Shown here: positions 39,560 to 48,132 of the stretch, piece after piece
Numbering within the stretch: position 1 is the stretch's first letter
How the letters are laid out: each line of letters starts with the position of its first letter
Assembly (NCBI GenBank): GCA_001916715.1
Contig: MNSZ01000058.1
Span: 84,658-148,657, forward strand
DNA from: Firmicutes bacterium CAG:24053_14
Lineage (GTDB): Bacteria > Bacillota > Clostridia > Oscillospirales > Oscillospiraceae
Length of the DNA: 64,000 nt
Direction of reading: 5' to 3'
Notes under the pieces: generated by a model
The model's input: the letters and a program-made list of their open reading frames with translations, nothing else
What the model was told of the DNA's origin: nothing
The model's database searches: none
Made by a program: the position numbers and the translations under genes

Positions 39560-40938
39560 TTTGCACCTCCGTTTAAGTGCACCGTCACGCATGTTCCGGT
39601 CTCCCTGCTGCTTTCAAACTCAATGCTTCCGTTGTGGAGCCGGGCAATATCGCTGCAAAGCGCAAGCCCCAGCCCCGCTCCGCCCTGAGCACGCGAGCGC
39701 GACTTATCGACCCTGTAAAAGGCCTCTGTCAGGTGCGCTATGGCTTCTGGCGGTATACCATGGCCGTTATCGCGCACGCGGATGATGCAGCCCGTGCCTG
39801 TCAGCTGCGATGATATGCGGATAAGTCCGCCGTGGCCGAGCGCCTTACGGGCGTTGTCAATAAGATTCATCAGCAGTGATTTGACAAGCTCCGGCTCAAG
39901 CAGACACTCTCCCTCGTCGCCGCTGCACTCGATGCCGATATCGTTCTTTGCATACACCGGCCGCAGATAATCGGCCGTCTGCGAAATGAGCTGAGCAGGC
40001 GAAACGCTTTTCAGCTCGATCTCGGTGTTTTTCAAAACGATTATATCCAGAAGCTTGAGCGACAGGCTCTCTAGCCGCTTGCCCTCGGAAAAAATATAGT
40101 TTACGGCGGCCGTCTGCTCCTCGGGGCTGAGCGTCTGCGTGCGCATGAGGTCTGCATAGCCTATTATCGAGGTCATGGGCGTTTTCATCTCGTGTGCGAA
40201 GCTGCCCATAAACTCCTCCTGGCGGCGCATTGCGTCCTGAAGCTGCTCGACATTCTCCTCAAGCTTCTGTGCCATAGTGTCAAAGCTTTCCGACAGCTGG
40301 CCTATCTCATCGCCGGTGCGGATATCGGCTCTGTACGACAGCTCGCCCTCGGCGAGCTTTTTTGTTGCCTTTGTGAGCTTATCCAGCGGCTTTGTCAGCC
40401 ATAGCGAGATGAAATACGACAGCACGGCGCACACGGCAATGGTCGCCGCAAACACGACGGCATACGTTTTAAACTGCCCGTCGCGCATCGCGAAAACCGA
40501 TGAAATGTCGTAAAAGGCGATGAACGCTAGCGTGTCGGCCTCGGTGCCGACGGTGCCGCTGAGCTTATAATAATGTGCTCCGTCCGGCGCCGTTTCGATC
40601 ACGATGCCGCTTTCGGTATAGTCCGACGAAAGCTCGATGTTTCCCGACGTGTATTCAGTCACGCCGCCGGATAGAAGCCTTATCGCCGAAAAGTTTGTTA
40701 TGCCCATGCCGTCCATCTTCTTTAAAACTCCGGCAATATCCGAGGTGTTGGGCAGCGTGTTTATGCTGTTTACCATCTCGATCGTGCGCACAAGGAAGCG
40801 ATACGAGTCCTCGGCGGTCTGCTTTTCCTGCGCAAGAGCCGAGCTGAACGAGCCCCATATCATAACGCTTCCGCCGATGCCGAAGGCAAGCGACAGCAGC
40901 CATATCATGCACAGCATGATCTTGAGCCGAAATTTCAT
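39556..40938 (-). CDS. Sensor histidine kinase, HAMP type
   Basis: The protein has 460 residues. Two membrane segments (about 9-30 and 165-185) surround an extracytoplasmic sensor of about 130 residues. Then come a HAMP domain (SLWLTKPLDKLTKATKKLAEGELSYR), GSFAHEMKTPMTSIIGYADLM with the phosphoacceptor His, and the ATPase domain with NLIDNARKAL, DNGHGIP, RVDKSRSRAQGGAGLGLALC. The regulator gene lies one base upstream, and the coupled downstream genes encode an exported protein and an amidase. This indicates an envelope-stress-type system. Confidence 0.94.
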   Translation of the reverse strand: MKFRLKIMLCMIWLLSLAFGIGGSVMIWGSFSSALAQEKQTAEDSYRFLVRTIEMVNSINTLPNTSDIAGVLKKMDGMGITNFSAIRLLSGGVTEYTSGNIELSSDYTESGIVIETAPDGAHYYKLSGTVGTEADTLAFIAFYDISSVFAMRDGQFKTYAVVFAATIAVCAVLSYFISLWLTKPLDKLTKATKKLAEGELSYRADIRTGDEIGQLSESFDTMAQKLEENVEQLQDAMRRQEEFMGSFAHEMKTPMTSIIGYADLMRTQTLSPEEQTAAVNYIFSEGKRLESLSLKLLDIIVLKNTEIELKSVSPAQLISQTADYLRPVYAKNDIGIECSGDEGECLLEPELVKSLLMNLIDNARKALGHGGLIRISSQLTGTGCIIRVRDNGHGIPPEAIAHLTEAFYRVDKSRSRAQGGAGLGLALCSDIARLHNGSIEFESSRETGTCVTVHLNGGAK

Positions 40939-40939
40939 T

Positions 40940-41593
40940 CTAAACCTCCAGACGGTAGCCGACCTTGTTTACGGCCACAAGCTTGTGCTCCCAGCCGACC
41001 TTTTTGCGCATACGCTGAACGTGGATATCAACTGTTTTTGATCCGCATATATAGTCTCCGCCCCACACGCGCTCGTATATGGTCTCGCGATACATCGCAG
41101 TACCGGGATTGCGCGCAAAAAGCAGCAGAAGATCATACTCCTTGCGCGTGAGCGGCACTGCTTCGCCCGAGCGGATCACCTGCATTGCGTCGGTATCTAT
41201 CGTAAGGTCTCCTATGCTGATAACGCTTTCTGTTTTGCTATACCGGCGAAGGACAACATCAACGCGCGCTTGAAGCTCGAGCACCTCAAACGGCTTTACG
41301 ATATAGTCCTCCGCACCCATGCGCAGTCCGCGCACACGGTCGTTCACCGAGCCCTTGGCCGTTATGAATATGACCGGTATGCACAGCGGCTTTATATATT
41401 CCAAAAGCTCAAAACCATCCACCTCGGGCAGCATGATATCAAGCAGCACAAGGTCGTAAATATTTTCGTCGAGCATATCAGCCGCGCTCATGCCGTCAAA
41501 GGCGCTGTCGCAGTCATAGCCCGATTTACCGAGGCTCAGCCTGATAAGGTCGGATATCGGTTTTTCGTCTTCAACAATGAGAATTTTTATCAT
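40940..41593 (-). CDS. OmpR-family response regulator
   Basis: The ATG at 41593 gives 217 residues; a GTG and an ATG lie nine and six bases upstream, but TAGGTG is eight bases from the adopted ATG. The receiver domain shows VEDE, LVLLDIMLPEVDG (Asp about 52), TAKGS and VKPFE. The winged helix shows VPLTRKEYDLLLLFA, RETIYERVWGGDY and VDIHVQRMRKKVG. It is the first gene of the four-gene operon running to 38094. No direct-repeat box could be identified upstream. Confidence 0.94.
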   Translation of the reverse strand: MIKILIVEDEKPISDLIRLSLGKSGYDCDSAFDGMSAADMLDENIYDLVLLDIMLPEVDGFELLEYIKPLCIPVIFITAKGSVNDRVRGLRMGAEDYIVKPFEVLELQARVDVVLRRYSKTESVISIGDLTIDTDAMQVIRSGEAVPLTRKEYDLLLLFARNPGTAMYRETIYERVWGGDYICGSKTVDIHVQRMRKKVGWEHKLVAVNKVGYRLEV

Positions 41594-41644
41594 TATCATC
41601 ACCTACCGTGTGCAGGATAATTTAATATTGCATCAAAACGGCAA

Positions 41645-41674
41645 AAAGCGCAAGCTCATCTGAGCCTGCGCTTT
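41645..41674 (-). terminator. Terminator of the MATE-pcrA-EamA unit
   Basis: A 14-bp stem with one mismatch (41645-41658 with 41661-41674), followed on the minus strand by five T's, 20 bp after the EamA stop. Confidence 0.87.
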
Positions 41675-41694
41675 AAAAATATTATTAATTTTTG

Positions 41695-42576
41695 TCACGA
41701 GTGCGGCTTTTGAAGGAATTTGAGCTTTGTTTCACTCGTGATTATTGCAATAAATATCAGGCAGAAGCCGAAAGCGATATTGAATGTGAGCACCTCTTCG
41801 CCGAGGATGACGGATATTGCCGTTCCGAACACGGACTCAAGCGTCAGTATAACGGCGGCCTGTGCCGGCGGCGTGTACTTCTGGCCGATGGTCTGAAGGA
41901 AGAAGCACAGCCCCGTGCAGATAAAGGTCATATAGGCAATGCTCAGCCATGTTCCCGATGACAGATCATGCGGTGCAGGCTCGAAAATCGCAGCTCCGAT
42001 AAAGCAGATAACAGCGCCCGTTGCAAACTGGAGCATCGTCAAAATAAGCGGATCGCGATCTTCGACAGAGCGCGCCGTTACGATAATATGCAGGCCGTAA
42101 AACAGGCCGCAGCAGATCGTGAGGATATCGCCGATGTTAACGCTCAGATCATCGTTAAGGCACACAAAGCCCATGCCGACAAGGCACACAAAGGCTGCGA
42201 TCACATTGTATCTGTCCGGCTTTTTATGCGCTATCGCCCAATAGAGAAACGGAACAAGAATGCAATATGTTGCGGTCAAAAAGGCGTTTTTTCCCGGAGT
42301 CGTATACACAAGGCCGTAGGTCTGCACGATATACGCCGCCGAAAGGCATATACCCATTAAAACTCCGCCCTTTATGTACTGCTTATCTATCTTTTTTATG
42401 CGCGGCAGGCAGGCGATAAACATCATTATTGACGCGCCGCCGAAGCGGATAGCAAGCACCCACATCGGCGTGATACTGTCAAGCGCATTCTTTAAAATAA
42501 CAAATGAGCTGCCCCATATAAGCGTCGTGCATATGAGGCAGATGCGACCGATAGCTGCTTTGTTCTGGTTTTTCAT
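41695..42576 (-). CDS. EamA-family (DMT) permease
   Basis: This 293-residue protein has ten predicted membrane segments in two EamA repeats (CTTLIWGSSFVILKNALD; TLESVFGTAISVILGEEV, the conserved Glu end of repeat two). It is distinct from the RarD protein at 2863-3738. The substrate is unknown; family members move amino acids, nucleosides or drugs. It begins three bases after the pcrA stop and is the last gene before a strong terminator, so it is transcribed with pcrA. The short C-terminal tail is charged. Confidence 0.85.
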   Translation of the reverse strand: MKNQNKAAIGRICLICTTLIWGSSFVILKNALDSITPMWVLAIRFGGASIMMFIACLPRIKKIDKQYIKGGVLMGICLSAAYIVQTYGLVYTTPGKNAFLTATYCILVPFLYWAIAHKKPDRYNVIAAFVCLVGMGFVCLNDDLSVNIGDILTICCGLFYGLHIIVTARSVEDRDPLILTMLQFATGAVICFIGAAIFEPAPHDLSSGTWLSIAYMTFICTGLCFFLQTIGQKYTPPAQAAVILTLESVFGTAISVILGEEVLTFNIAFGFCLIFIAIITSETKLKFLQKPHS

Positions 42577-42579
42577 TAT

Positions 42580-44958
42580 TTATATTTTCACCATATGCAA
42601 TGCGGCAGCGCGGAGCATGAGCTTTTTCACCGTGCCGCTGTCAAATTCAATTTCTATCAGATAATCATTTCCCATAGGCGTCATTTTCACGAGCTTGCCA
42701 TCACCAAAGGCCCTATGTCGCACTCTGTCGCCGACGGAAAACTGCGGCTTTTCGGCCGCCTTGGGCTTTGGCGCGGACGGCGGCGCAACGGGCTTTTTGA
42801 GGCTCTGCTGCGACGGAGCGCGGAAGGCAAACTCCTTCTGCACCTGCGATTTTTCCGAATATCCGTAGCCTCTGGGGATATTGCGCTTTTCAAGATGTTC
42901 CTCGGGTATCTCGTCGATAAAGCGAGAAACGCGGTTTGCCGTTGTGCGGCCAAAGAGCATTCTTTGCCGCGCGCAGGAAAGAAACAGCCTCTTCTTTGCG
43001 CGCGTTATCGCAACATAACAAAGTCTGCGCTCTTCCTCCATCTCATCGGCTTCACCGATGGCTTTTATGCCGGGGAAAATGCCCTCCTCACAGCCGACGA
43101 CAAAGACGTTCGGGAATTCCAGTCCCTTTGCCGAATGCATGGTCATCATAACTACGCAGTCGGCGCTGTCATCGTAGTTGTCCATATCTGTATACAGGGC
43201 AACGTCGGCAAGGTAGCCCTCGAGAGTGGGATTATCCGTCTCACCTTTATAGTTAATGATGCTCGATTTAAGTTCTTTTATGTTCTGAGCGCGCGCATCA
43301 TCCTCAACGGTGTGCTTTTCTTCCAGCATACGCAGATATCCGGTGCGCTCAACAAGCTGATCGTACAAAAGGTCCGGCGCAAGCTCGTCTTTCTGAGCCA
43401 TAAGCTCGTTTATCATCCCGGCAAACAGCAGCATTCGCGGAGCGGCGCGGCTGAGGTCGGGATAGAGATCGGCCTTGCTTATGACGGAAAACAGCGAGCA
43501 GTTATTTTCATGCGCTATGGCGGCGGCGGTTTCAATGCTTTTCGCTCCAATGCCGCGCGGCGGATTGTTTATTATCCTGCCAAGGCGCAGATCGTCATCC
43601 GGCGAGGCTATGACGCACAGATATGCAAGCATGTCCTTTATCTCGGCGCGGTCAAAGAAGCCCGTGCCGCCGAAAATTTTATACGGAATGCCGTTGCGCT
43701 TGAACGCCTGCTCTATCTGGTGCGACTGCGCGTTCATGCGGTAAAGCACCGCGTTATCGCCCCAGGACGCGCCTTTGCCGTACAGTCCGAGGATCTGGGA
43801 CGCAACAAAGCGCGCCTCATCGTGCTCGTTATCGGCAACATAAAGCTCGGGCTTTTCGCCCATGTCACCCTTTGTCCACAGCTCCTTGCCCTTACGGCCG
43901 AGGTTGTTTTTGATAACGGCGTTTGCCGCGCCGAGGATATGTCCCGTGCTGCGGTAGTTCTGCTCAAGGCGGATGACGCGGCAGCCCTTATATTCGTCCT
44001 CGAACGAAAGTATGTTCTCGATCGTTGCGCCGCGGAACTTGTAAATACTCTGGTCATCATCGCCGACGACGCATATATTGCCCCAGCCCTCTGCAAGCTT
44101 GGATGCAAGCATGTACTGGAGCTTATTTGTATCCTGATATTCGTCGATGAGTATGTACTTAAACCGCTTCTGCCAATATTGGCACACGTCCTCGTTTTCA
44201 TTGAGAAGCTTCACGGTGTAGTAAATAAGATCGTCGAAATCCATTGCGCCGGCTGCGAACGCGCGGCGAGAGTATTCGGCATAGATCTCCGCTATCTTTA
44301 CTCTGCGCGCGTCGCCGGTCGCCTTGGCTCGGGCATAGTACTGCTCGGGCGAGCAGCAATCGTCCTTTGCGCGGCTTATCTCCGAAAGGAGCATGCGCGG
44401 CGGATATTTTTTATCGTCAAGGTCAAAATCGCGCAGAATGTGCTTTATAAGGCTCTGACTGTCGGAGCTGTCATAGATAGTGAAGCTCGACGTAAAGCCC
44501 AGACGGTCGGCGTCGCGGCGCAGTATGCGCACGCAGGCCGAGTGGAAGGTGGACGCCCACACATCGGCTCCGGCCTCGCCGAGCATTTTTGAAAGCCTTG
44601 TTTTCAGCTCGTCGGCGGCCTTATTCGTAAACGTTATTGCGAGGATGCGCCACGGCTCGACAGGCTCAAAGGCCGCGGTGCGCCTTGCCTCATCGTCAAG
44701 CCGCGCCATTGCGTCGATATCCTCAATGCCTGCATTTTCAGGTATCTCCTCGCAGTCGCCGGCTTTGCCGTAACGCATGAGATTTGCAATTCTGTTTATG
44801 AGCACCGTCGTTTTGCCGCTGCCTGCGCCCGCAAGGATGAGCAGCGCGCCCTCAGTCGCCATGACAGCCTTTCTCTGCATGGGATTAAGCCCGGCAAAAT
44901 CGGTCTCTATTACTTTTCTTCTCGCTTCGAGATATCTTTTGTTAAAATCATTATTCAT
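42580..44958 (-). CDS. pcrA: ATP-dependent DNA helicase PcrA/UvrD type
   Basis: This 792-residue superfamily 1A helicase has LNPMQRKAV (Q motif), ILAGAGSGKTTVL (Walker A), WRILAITFTNKAADEL (Ia), ILIDEYQDTN (II), VVGDDDQSIYKFRGA (III), LEQNYRST (IV), MMTMHSAKGLEFPNVF (V) and CYVAITRAKKRLFLS (VI). The C-terminus has the Pro/Ala/Lys-rich linker and a Tudor-like fold (SVGDRVRHRAFGDGKLVKM) that in PcrA contacts RNA polymerase. It unwinds DNA in repair and in removal of RecA and R-loops. Slightly longer than usual because of an acidic insertion near residues 68-95. Confidence 0.96.
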   Translation of the reverse strand: MNNDFNKRYLEARRKVIETDFAGLNPMQRKAVMATEGALLILAGAGSGKTTVLINRIANLMRYGKAGDCEEIPENAGIEDIDAMARLDDEARRTAAFEPVEPWRILAITFTNKAADELKTRLSKMLGEAGADVWASTFHSACVRILRRDADRLGFTSSFTIYDSSDSQSLIKHILRDFDLDDKKYPPRMLLSEISRAKDDCCSPEQYYARAKATGDARRVKIAEIYAEYSRRAFAAGAMDFDDLIYYTVKLLNENEDVCQYWQKRFKYILIDEYQDTNKLQYMLASKLAEGWGNICVVGDDDQSIYKFRGATIENILSFEDEYKGCRVIRLEQNYRSTGHILGAANAVIKNNLGRKGKELWTKGDMGEKPELYVADNEHDEARFVASQILGLYGKGASWGDNAVLYRMNAQSHQIEQAFKRNGIPYKIFGGTGFFDRAEIKDMLAYLCVIASPDDDLRLGRIINNPPRGIGAKSIETAAAIAHENNCSLFSVISKADLYPDLSRAAPRMLLFAGMINELMAQKDELAPDLLYDQLVERTGYLRMLEEKHTVEDDARAQNIKELKSSIINYKGETDNPTLEGYLADVALYTDMDNYDDSADCVVMMTMHSAKGLEFPNVFVVGCEEGIFPGIKAIGEADEMEEERRLCYVAITRAKKRLFLSCARQRMLFGRTTANRVSRFIDEIPEEHLEKRNIPRGYGYSEKSQVQKEFAFRAPSQQSLKKPVAPPSAPKPKAAEKPQFSVGDRVRHRAFGDGKLVKMTPMGNDYLIEIEFDSGTVKKLMLRAAALHMVKI

Positions 44959-44991
44959 AGCGTGTTATTTTACCACGTTCGACCGGCTCTT

Positions 44992-46371
44992 TCAAGAGTC
45001 AAGAACCACATGGTCATAGCGCTTTGACGGACGCGTTATAATAAGCGCGCAGAAAATGAGAACCATGTTTATCGCAAGGCTAATGGGATACACCTGCATG
45101 ATCGTTTCAAAGGTCTGCGACATGGGGAACACCATGTAAATCCATATTATTCTCGTTCCGCACACGCCGAATATCGTAAGCAGCGCAGGAGTCAGCGAAA
45201 TGCCGAAGCCGCGCATGTAGCCGGACATGCAGTCATATATCGTTGAAAAAATATAAGACATAAAAATGAATTTCAATCTTACCATGCCGAGGCGAATGAC
45301 CTCAGGATCGTTATTGAACAGCGCGATAAGGTATTTACCGGAGGCAAGAGCTATTGCGACTGCACAGGCGGTTGCTATGACGCTTTCTATAAGGCAGAGC
45401 TTGAGCGCCTTGCGGCAGCGGTCTATCTGACCGGCGCCGTAGTTCTGGCCGACGAAGGTAGTGCAGGCCTGTCCGAAGGAGTTGAGGATATAATACGCCA
45501 TGATCTCAACATTGAACGCAGCCGAGGACGCCGCCATCGTCACCTTGCCGAGGCTGTTTATCGCAGACTGGACTACGATATTTGAAAGCGAGAACACAGC
45601 TCCCTGTATTCCTGCCGGAACGCCGATCTTGAGTATGCGCCAGAGTATTTTCCAGTCGATGCGCAGATTCTTAAACTCAACATGGATAAAAAGCTCGCTT
45701 CTTAAAAGCCTGCGCAGAAGAACAACGGAGCTTACGACATTTGCAAGCACCGTCGCTATCGCAACGCCGTCAACGGTTTTGTTCAGAACTACGACGAAAA
45801 ACAGGTTGAGTATTACATTTAGAACGCCGGACAGGGCAAGCGCCACAAGCGGCGTTTTCGTATCGCCGGCGCTGCGGAATATGGCCGCTTCAAAGTTATA
45901 AAGGAATATTACCGGCAGGCCGAGAAGATAAATGCGCATATATTTAAGCGCAAGTGGGAAAACATCCTCCGGCACCTGGAGCATTGAAAGCACAGGCTCG
46001 GCAAGCAGTTGCCCGAGCAGGCCGACAATAATGCCGCCCAATACGGCGGCTACAATCGATGTATGTACGGCGCGCGATACCGTTTCCTTATCTCCTCTGC
46101 CGATGGCATTTGCTATGACAACGTTTGCGCCCAGAGCGATGCCGATGAAGATATTAAGCAGCAGGCCGATGACCGGTCCGTTTGCGCCGACGGCTGCGAC
46201 CGCCGCGACCGTATCGCCCTCGGCAAAATTACCGACGATAGCTATATCCGAGGCATTAAACAGCTGCCCGAGTATGCCGGTGGCGGCAACAGGCAGCGCA
46301 TAACGCAATATTTTATCCCACATTGGGCCGTTAAGAATATCGATCGCAAGGCTTCTCTTTCTTTTTTCCAT
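44992..46371 (-). CDS. MATE-family multidrug/toxic compound exporter
   Basis: This 459-residue protein has twelve membrane segments with the two-fold MATE pattern: ALPVAATGILGQLFNASDIAIVG near the N-terminus and, in the second half, IGVPAGIQGAVFSLSNIVVQSAIN. The group resembles the Na+-coupled NorM/DinF-like branch found widely in Clostridia. The substrate is unknown. It has its own promoter, and pcrA begins 33 bp further on, so the three genes MATE-pcrA-EamA may be one transcript. A strict operon is not proven because pcrA could have a promoter inside this gene. Confidence 0.9.
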   Translation of the reverse strand: MEKRKRSLAIDILNGPMWDKILRYALPVAATGILGQLFNASDIAIVGNFAEGDTVAAVAAVGANGPVIGLLLNIFIGIALGANVVIANAIGRGDKETVSRAVHTSIVAAVLGGIIVGLLGQLLAEPVLSMLQVPEDVFPLALKYMRIYLLGLPVIFLYNFEAAIFRSAGDTKTPLVALALSGVLNVILNLFFVVVLNKTVDGVAIATVLANVVSSVVLLRRLLRSELFIHVEFKNLRIDWKILWRILKIGVPAGIQGAVFSLSNIVVQSAINSLGKVTMAASSAAFNVEIMAYYILNSFGQACTTFVGQNYGAGQIDRCRKALKLCLIESVIATACAVAIALASGKYLIALFNNDPEVIRLGMVRLKFIFMSYIFSTIYDCMSGYMRGFGISLTPALLTIFGVCGTRIIWIYMVFPMSQTFETIMQVYPISLAINMVLIFCALIITRPSKRYDHVVLDS

Positions 46372-46426
46372 ACAAACACCTCACATTCTGCAAAGCTCCA
46401 ATAAAACTCCAACAAAACACCATGAT

Positions 46427-46454
46427 ATTTTAACGCAGTCTTTGCGTTTTTCAA
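46427..46454 (-). promoter_or_regulatory. Promoter of the MATE gene
   Basis: Minus strand TTGAAA (46454-46449), 16 bp, TAAAAT (46432-46427). The gap to the ATG at 46371 is about 50 bases. Confidence 0.6.
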
Positions 46455-46523
46455 GTGTTCTTACATTATTTAATAAATTCTTAATAAGTTTTTGGCAGAA
46501 TGCATTATTTCAAAGCAAAGAAA

Positions 46524-46556
46524 AATGCTCACACGCTCAAATTGCGTGTAAGCATT
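46524..46556 (-). terminator. Terminator of the spoIIA operon
   Basis: A 13-bp stem with one G-T pair (46524-46536 with 46544-46556), then five T's on the minus strand, four bases after the sigF stop. Confidence 0.88.
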
Positions 46557-46559
46557 CAG

Positions 46560-47267
46560 TCACGACAGCATTTCGCGAAGCTGTGCTATCGCTTTGCGCT
46601 CAAGGCGCGATATCTGGACCTGCGACACTCCCAGCACCTTGGCCGTTTTTTCCTGAGTAAAGCCGTGATAATAGCGCAGATACAGGGTCTTCCGCTCCTT
46701 CTCGGGAAGCTCCTCAATGGCGCAGCGCAGCGCTACATGCTCGATCATGCGCTCCTCGCCCTCGGTGTCGCACAGAACGTGCTCAAGCGTGAAGCCGTCT
46801 TCGCCCGTCTCGCGCTGCAGGCTTTCGGCCGGATTTGCCGCCGTTTCTGCAAAAGCGATGTCCTCGGGTGTCAGCCCGGTTTCGGCCGCAAGCTCAGAGA
46901 TCAGCGGCACACGGCCGAGGCGCTGCTCAAGCGCGCACCGCGCGTTTTTTATATGAAGCGCACGCTCTTTGATCCCCCGGCTGACCTTCACTGTTCCGTC
47001 ATCACGCAGAAACCTGCGTATCTCGCCTGCTATCTTCGGCACGGCATAGGTCGAAAACTGCGTTCCGAACCCGGGATCGAAGCCCGCAACGGCTTTAAGG
47101 AAGCCGAGGCAGCCGAGCTGATACAAATCGTCCGGCTCAACGCCGCGGCCGAAAAAGCGCCGCGCAACGCTCCAGATAAGCCCCGAATTATCCTCAACGA
47201 GCCGCTCGGACGCCGCCTTGTCCCCCTTCTTCGCAAGGCACAGATCGTTGAGCATGCACTCGGTCAT
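46560..47267 (-). CDS. sigF: Sporulation sigma factor SigF
   Basis: The protein has 235 residues. Region 2 includes NSGLIWSVARRFFGRGVEPDDLYQLGCLGFLKAVAGFD and STYAVPKIAGEIRRFLRDD; region 3 follows with VPLISELAAETGLT; region 4 has ELPEKERKTLYLRYYHGFTQEKTAKVLGVSQVQISRLERKA. Order, size and position after spoIIAA and spoIIAB identify it as the first forespore sigma factor. It is held inactive by SpoIIAB until SpoIIAA is dephosphorylated. Its start overlaps the spoIIAB stop by four bases. Confidence 0.97.
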   Translation of the reverse strand: MTECMLNDLCLAKKGDKAASERLVEDNSGLIWSVARRFFGRGVEPDDLYQLGCLGFLKAVAGFDPGFGTQFSTYAVPKIAGEIRRFLRDDGTVKVSRGIKERALHIKNARCALEQRLGRVPLISELAAETGLTPEDIAFAETAANPAESLQRETGEDGFTLEHVLCDTEGEERMIEHVALRCAIEELPEKERKTLYLRYYHGFTQEKTAKVLGVSQVQISRLERKAIAQLREMLS

Positions 47268-47704
47268 CGAAAGCCTCTGCGCTGGCGGATAGTTCTCAGC
47301 ATCGTTACCGTAGTGCCCTTGCCCGGCGTACTTTTGACCTTCAGCTTGTCCATAAAGCTTTCCATAATGGTAAAGCCCATACCGCTGCGCTCCTCGCCGC
47401 CGGTGGTGTACATCGGCAGCATTGCCTGCTGAAGATCGGCTATGCCGCGCCCTTTATCTCGGATAACTATCTCGAGCTTTTCTCCGTCGAGGATGCGAAG
47501 GCGCATACTTATCGTCCCGATGCTGTCCGGATACGCGTGGACGATGCAGTTTGTTACCGCCTCGCTGACCGAGGTTTTGATATCGCCCAGCTCATCGAGC
47601 GTCGGGTCAAGCTGCGCGGCAAAGCCGGCCGCGGCCGCGCGCGCAAAGCTCTCGTTTGAGCTGAAGCTTGGAAATTCAAGCTTTATGTAGTTTGTCACCG
47701 TCAT
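47264..47704 (-). CDS. spoIIAB: Anti-sigma F factor and serine kinase SpoIIAB
   Basis: This 146-residue GHKL-fold protein has the N box VSEAVTNCIVHAYP, the G1 box IRDKGRGI and the G2 region ERSGMGFTIMESFMD. It binds SigF and phosphorylates SpoIIAA on a serine. It overlaps both neighbours by four bases, the normal tight arrangement of the operon. Length equals the Bacillus protein. Confidence 0.97.
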   Translation of the reverse strand: MTVTNYIKLEFPSFSSNESFARAAAAGFAAQLDPTLDELGDIKTSVSEAVTNCIVHAYPDSIGTISMRLRILDGEKLEIVIRDKGRGIADLQQAMLPMYTTGGEERSGMGFTIMESFMDKLKVKSTPGKGTTVTMLRTIRQRRGFR

Positions 47705-48027
47705 GTCGTTACCTCCCTTTTTGCGGCGATCGGTATCATTCTGTCGATGCCCGAGGCATCGAGCACTTTAAGCGGCTGTTTCTGGGGATTTTCAATGTAC
47801 ATCCGACCCCCGGCGCTGCGCATTTTCTTATAGCTCCGTACTATGACCGCAATGCCGGACGAGTCCATGAAGCCAAGCTGCGTCAGGTCGAGCACGAGGT
47901 CGCGCGGAAGATATCTGTCAATGCTGTCGGCAATGCCGTCAACAGCCGTTTTTGCGCCGTGATGGTCTAACTCGCCTGCTAAAAACACCGTTAGCCTGCC
48001 GTCGGAATATTCCGATGCGATCTTCAT
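47701..48027 (-). CDS. spoIIAA: Anti-anti-sigma factor SpoIIAA
   Basis: This 108-residue STAS-domain protein has DLVLDLTQLGFMDSSGIAVIVR; the serine in the DSSGI motif is the phosphorylation target of SpoIIAB. The unphosphorylated form frees SigF. It is the first gene of the operon, preceded by GGAGTGAGG. A SigH promoter is usual for this operon, but no clear one could be read in the short gap behind the valS terminator. Confidence 0.96.
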   Translation of the reverse strand: MKIASEYSDGRLTVFLAGELDHHGAKTAVDGIADSIDRYLPRDLVLDLTQLGFMDSSGIAVIVRSYKKMRSAGGRMYIENPQKQPLKVLDASGIDRMIPIAAKREVTT

Positions 48028-48059
48028 TTTTCCTCACTCCAATGCAATAAAAATATAAA

Positions 48060-48092
48060 AAACTGATGCCGAGCTATGCTCAGCATCAGTTT
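48060..48092 (-). terminator. Terminator of valS
   Basis: A 15-bp stem (48060-48074 with 48078-48092), then T-rich sequence on the minus strand. It lies 40 bp after the valS stop and just before the spoIIAA leader. Confidence 0.87.
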
Positions 48093-48132
48093 AAATGTTT
48101 ATATATGCGGATTTTGCAAAAAACGGTCGGGC

